A stretch of DNA of 14,286 nucleotides from Methanosarcinales archaeon (lineage in GTDB: Archaea; Halobacteriota; Syntropharchaeia; Alkanophagales; Methanospirareceae), in NCBI GenBank assembly GCA_025464645.1, contig JAODGF010000040.1, positions 579 to 14,864 of the forward strand. The letters run 5' to 3'. Both the position numbers and the translations under genes were made by a program. Under the pieces are notes generated by a model. The model saw only the letters and a program-made list of their open reading frames with translations, was not told where the DNA came from and did not search any database. Positions 12,712 to 14,286 of this stretch are shown one piece after another. Each line of letters begins with the position of its first letter. Position 1 is the stretch's first letter.

Positions 12712-14211
12712 CTAGAAGAAATCCTCTAAAGTTTTTTGATTTTTCACTTCTTTCTCTTTTTCTTCGCTTTCCACCACCACTGTCTTCACTTCCCTTGTTT
12801 TTATTTTTTTCCCCTCTTTTTTATCCTTTTCTCCTCTTTTTATCTGAGCAACTTCAGCTTTAACCACACCCTCCTTTCCCGTTACCATTTCCTTCCCTTT
12901 TCTCACCGGTCTCGCAACTGCCTCATGGTATATCCTCTTCGCTTTCTCTTCCCTATCTTCATCAGAATCGCTAACTAAAAACGCTATTTGAGGAACGTCC
13001 AGCCGCAGCACCGCAGAAATATCCACCGCCTTCCCTTCGTCTCGGAAAAAGAACTCCAAAAAAGGAACGACAAAGAATCGTGCATAGCTCAGTGGCACTT
13101 TGCAATATTCCGCTATTTTCTTCGCAATCGCTTCTCTTATCGCCGACTCAGATTTCTTCTCTTGCCTTCGAGTTCGTTGCCACGGCGAACGAAAATATCG
13201 TTGCCTCTGCCATCCATACTTCTCCATGCCCTGCATCTCTCTTGCAGAAAGCACGCCGCAAGCCATCAAACTGGATGCATAACGCCAGAACTTGTAATTC
13301 TCCCTGCGTTTTACTCTGCCTAAAAACGTATCCGCCCTGCTCAGATAATGCAAACCATGCAAAAAGCTTTCTTCATCATTTTCATACGAGAAATTCTTAT
13401 ATATCCATTGTATGCTCTCCTCTGGCGTCTTGTCAAGACTGTAAAGAGAAGAAATAGCTTCTTGCAGCTCGTTCCCCTCTGCGTTGAAAAGCTTTCTCAA
13501 TACCTCAAAAATGTCTTCTACCGTGTCTCTTTCCCCAGTCGCTATATCGCCCTCCTCTATTTTACCCAATTTTGATATAGAAATCGCATGCAAGTCGTTT
13601 ATTGCAGACCTCAAATCACCATTTGCGTTCTCCGCCAGGGCATACAGTGCTTTATCTTCCACTTCTATTCCTTCAACACGGCTTATTTTTTTGAGCACTT
13701 GAGAAACCACCTTATCGCCTATTCGGTCAAACTTAATTACCTTACAATTCCGTTGCAACGCCTGCCCCATCTTGTGTTTATCATTCGCGATGAGGATTAT
13801 TGGCTGTGTGCTCCTCTTCACTATCTCTGTTATCGCCTTCGTTCCACCCCTGTCTTCATTGCCATGAAGATTGTCAGCCTCGTCCAAAATGATTAATCTC
13901 GTGGTCTTGCTAAATGTATTGCTTGTAGAGGCAGGTCCTACCACGCTTTTTATCACTCCTGCACTTCTTTTGTCCGATGCGTTAAGCTCTATGACATCCC
14001 ATCCGTACTCAGAAGCAAGTGCATGGGCTGCTGATGTCTTTCCACAGCCCGGCGGTCCGTGCAGAATAGCAGCTTTCTTCGACTTTGTCTTATATACCTT
14101 CTCAGCCCACTCTTTTAACTCTTCTACCGCTTTTTCGTTGCCCACAACTTTTCTTAACCTCTTTGGGCGGTATTTCTCTGTCCATTCCTTGCTATTCCCT
14201 TCCATTCTCAT
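12712..14211 (-). CDS. rfcL: Replication factor C large subunit (clamp loader)
   Basis: RfcL, with small RFC subunits, loads the PCNA clamp onto primed DNA using ATP. Seen in about 499 residues: KEWTEKYRPKRLRKVVGN (8-24), Walker A HGPPGCGKTSAAHAL (51-65), VIELNASDKRS, Walker B LIILDEADNLHG, sensor-like IANDKHKMGQALQRNC, then the AAA+ lid, a C-terminal helical collar domain, a Lys/Glu-rich low-complexity tail (about the last 70 residues), and the end QKTLEDFF, a PIP box for binding PCNA. Length fits the archaeal family. A TATA-like box at 14233-14244 is centred about 28 nt before ATG 14211, so I prefer ATG 14211; ATG 14205 and ATG 14229 are also in frame, the last too close to the box. It is followed by the RPA-like gene. 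No small subunit is visible. Confidence 0.97.
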   Translation of the reverse strand: MRMEGNSKEWTEKYRPKRLRKVVGNEKAVEELKEWAEKVYKTKSKKAAILHGPPGCGKTSAAHALASEYGWDVIELNASDKRSAGVIKSVVGPASTSNTFSKTTRLIILDEADNLHGNEDRGGTKAITEIVKRSTQPIILIANDKHKMGQALQRNCKVIKFDRIGDKVVSQVLKKISRVEGIEVEDKALYALAENANGDLRSAINDLHAISISKLGKIEEGDIATGERDTVEDIFEVLRKLFNAEGNELQEAISSLYSLDKTPEESIQWIYKNFSYENDEESFLHGLHYLSRADTFLGRVKRRENYKFWRYASSLMACGVLSAREMQGMEKYGWQRQRYFRSPWQRTRRQEKKSESAIREAIAKKIAEYCKVPLSYARFFVVPFLEFFFRDEGKAVDISAVLRLDVPQIAFLVSDSDEDREEKAKRIYHEAVARPVRKGKEMVTGKEGVVKAEVAQIKRGEKDKKEGKKIKTREVKTVVVESEEKEKEVKNQKTLEDFF

Positions 14212-14232
14212 TATATCATAGACATGCATCCG

Positions 14233-14244
14233 TGATATATTTTT
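14233..14244 (-). promoter_or_regulatory. TATA-like box for rfcL
   Basis: The plus strand reads tgatatattttt, i.e. aaaaatatatca in the direction of transcription, about 28 nt before ATG 14211. It places the RNA start at or near that codon, which suggests a leaderless message. Confidence 0.5.
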
Positions 14245-14265
14245 GGAATGTGCTCAATAAAGTGT

Positions 14266-14286
14266 GGGAAATCCTAAATCCTAAGC
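14266..14286. repeat. Dispersed repeat, family 3, copy B (cut by window edge)
   Basis: The last 21 bases contain aaatcctaaatcctaagc, a doubled aaatccta unit. It resembles the reverse complement of the 11884-11914 stretch. The window ends within it, so its full length is not known. Confidence 0.4.

Noticed and set aside
12730..12900. T-rich plus-strand tract as a possible terminator or phase-variable repeat
   Set aside because: It is the complement of Lys/Glu codons of the charged tail of rfcL. The frame is continuous and ends in a PIP box.

Overview
The window reads as a piece of a euryarchaeal chromosome. Archaea-specific markers include the clamp-loader large subunit with a C-terminal PCNA-binding motif, an RPA-like OB-fold protein, a GHMP-type shikimate kinase, a thiolase next to a DUF35 zinc-ribbon/OB protein, and TATA-like boxes about 21-31 nt before start codons. 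A FwdA-like protein, a DmrX-like dihydromethanopterin reductase and MoaE point to tetrahydromethanopterin/methanofuran C1 chemistry, as in methanogens, ANME archaea, Syntrophoarchaeia or Archaeoglobi. Together with the acyl-CoA genes, an ANME-1/Syntrophoarchaeum/Archaeoglobus-like host is a reasonable guess, but the species is not determined.

Layout. 1-1447 (-): a divergent formylmethanofuran dehydrogenase subunit A, cut by the left edge. 1495-3887 (+): iorA-iorB, translationally coupled. 3884-4741 (-): P-loop NTPase. 4814-5749 (+): duplicated Gate-domain membrane protein. 5802-6227 (+): small DUF4258-like protein overlapping the start of shikimate kinase (6182-7102, +). 7149-7634 (-): thioredoxin-like protein, divergent from moaE (7674-8096, +), followed by a dmrX-like gene (8186-8962, +). 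9156-11804 (-): operon of thiolase, DUF35 protein and 3-hydroxyacyl-CoA dehydrogenase. 11932-12663 (-): RPA-like OB-fold protein. 12712-14211 (-): rfcL. I see no RNA gene, CRISPR array or transposase.

Metabolic links. FwdA acts in formylmethanofuran metabolism, MoaE helps make the molybdopterin cofactor that formylmethanofuran dehydrogenase needs, and DmrX-type enzymes make tetrahydromethanopterin, so three genes converge on C1 metabolism. The thiolase/DUF35/dehydrogenase operon interconverts acetyl-CoA, acetoacetyl-CoA and 3-hydroxybutyryl-CoA. IorAB oxidises aryl-pyruvates with ferredoxin. rfcL and the OB-fold protein form a replication/repair pair.

The most unusual signal is a set of short dispersed repeats. 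One family, with an 'accacagattacacagatt'-like core, occurs four times and supplies the last codons of three unrelated genes (shikimate kinase, moaE, DUF35). Two of its copies also form an inverted pair between moaE and dmrX. A second repeat type is inserted in frame inside dmrX, and a third lies in two intergenic regions. The other points of note are apparent active-site substitutions in the FwdA-like protein and in MoaE. I did not find a complete novel defence or mobile system.
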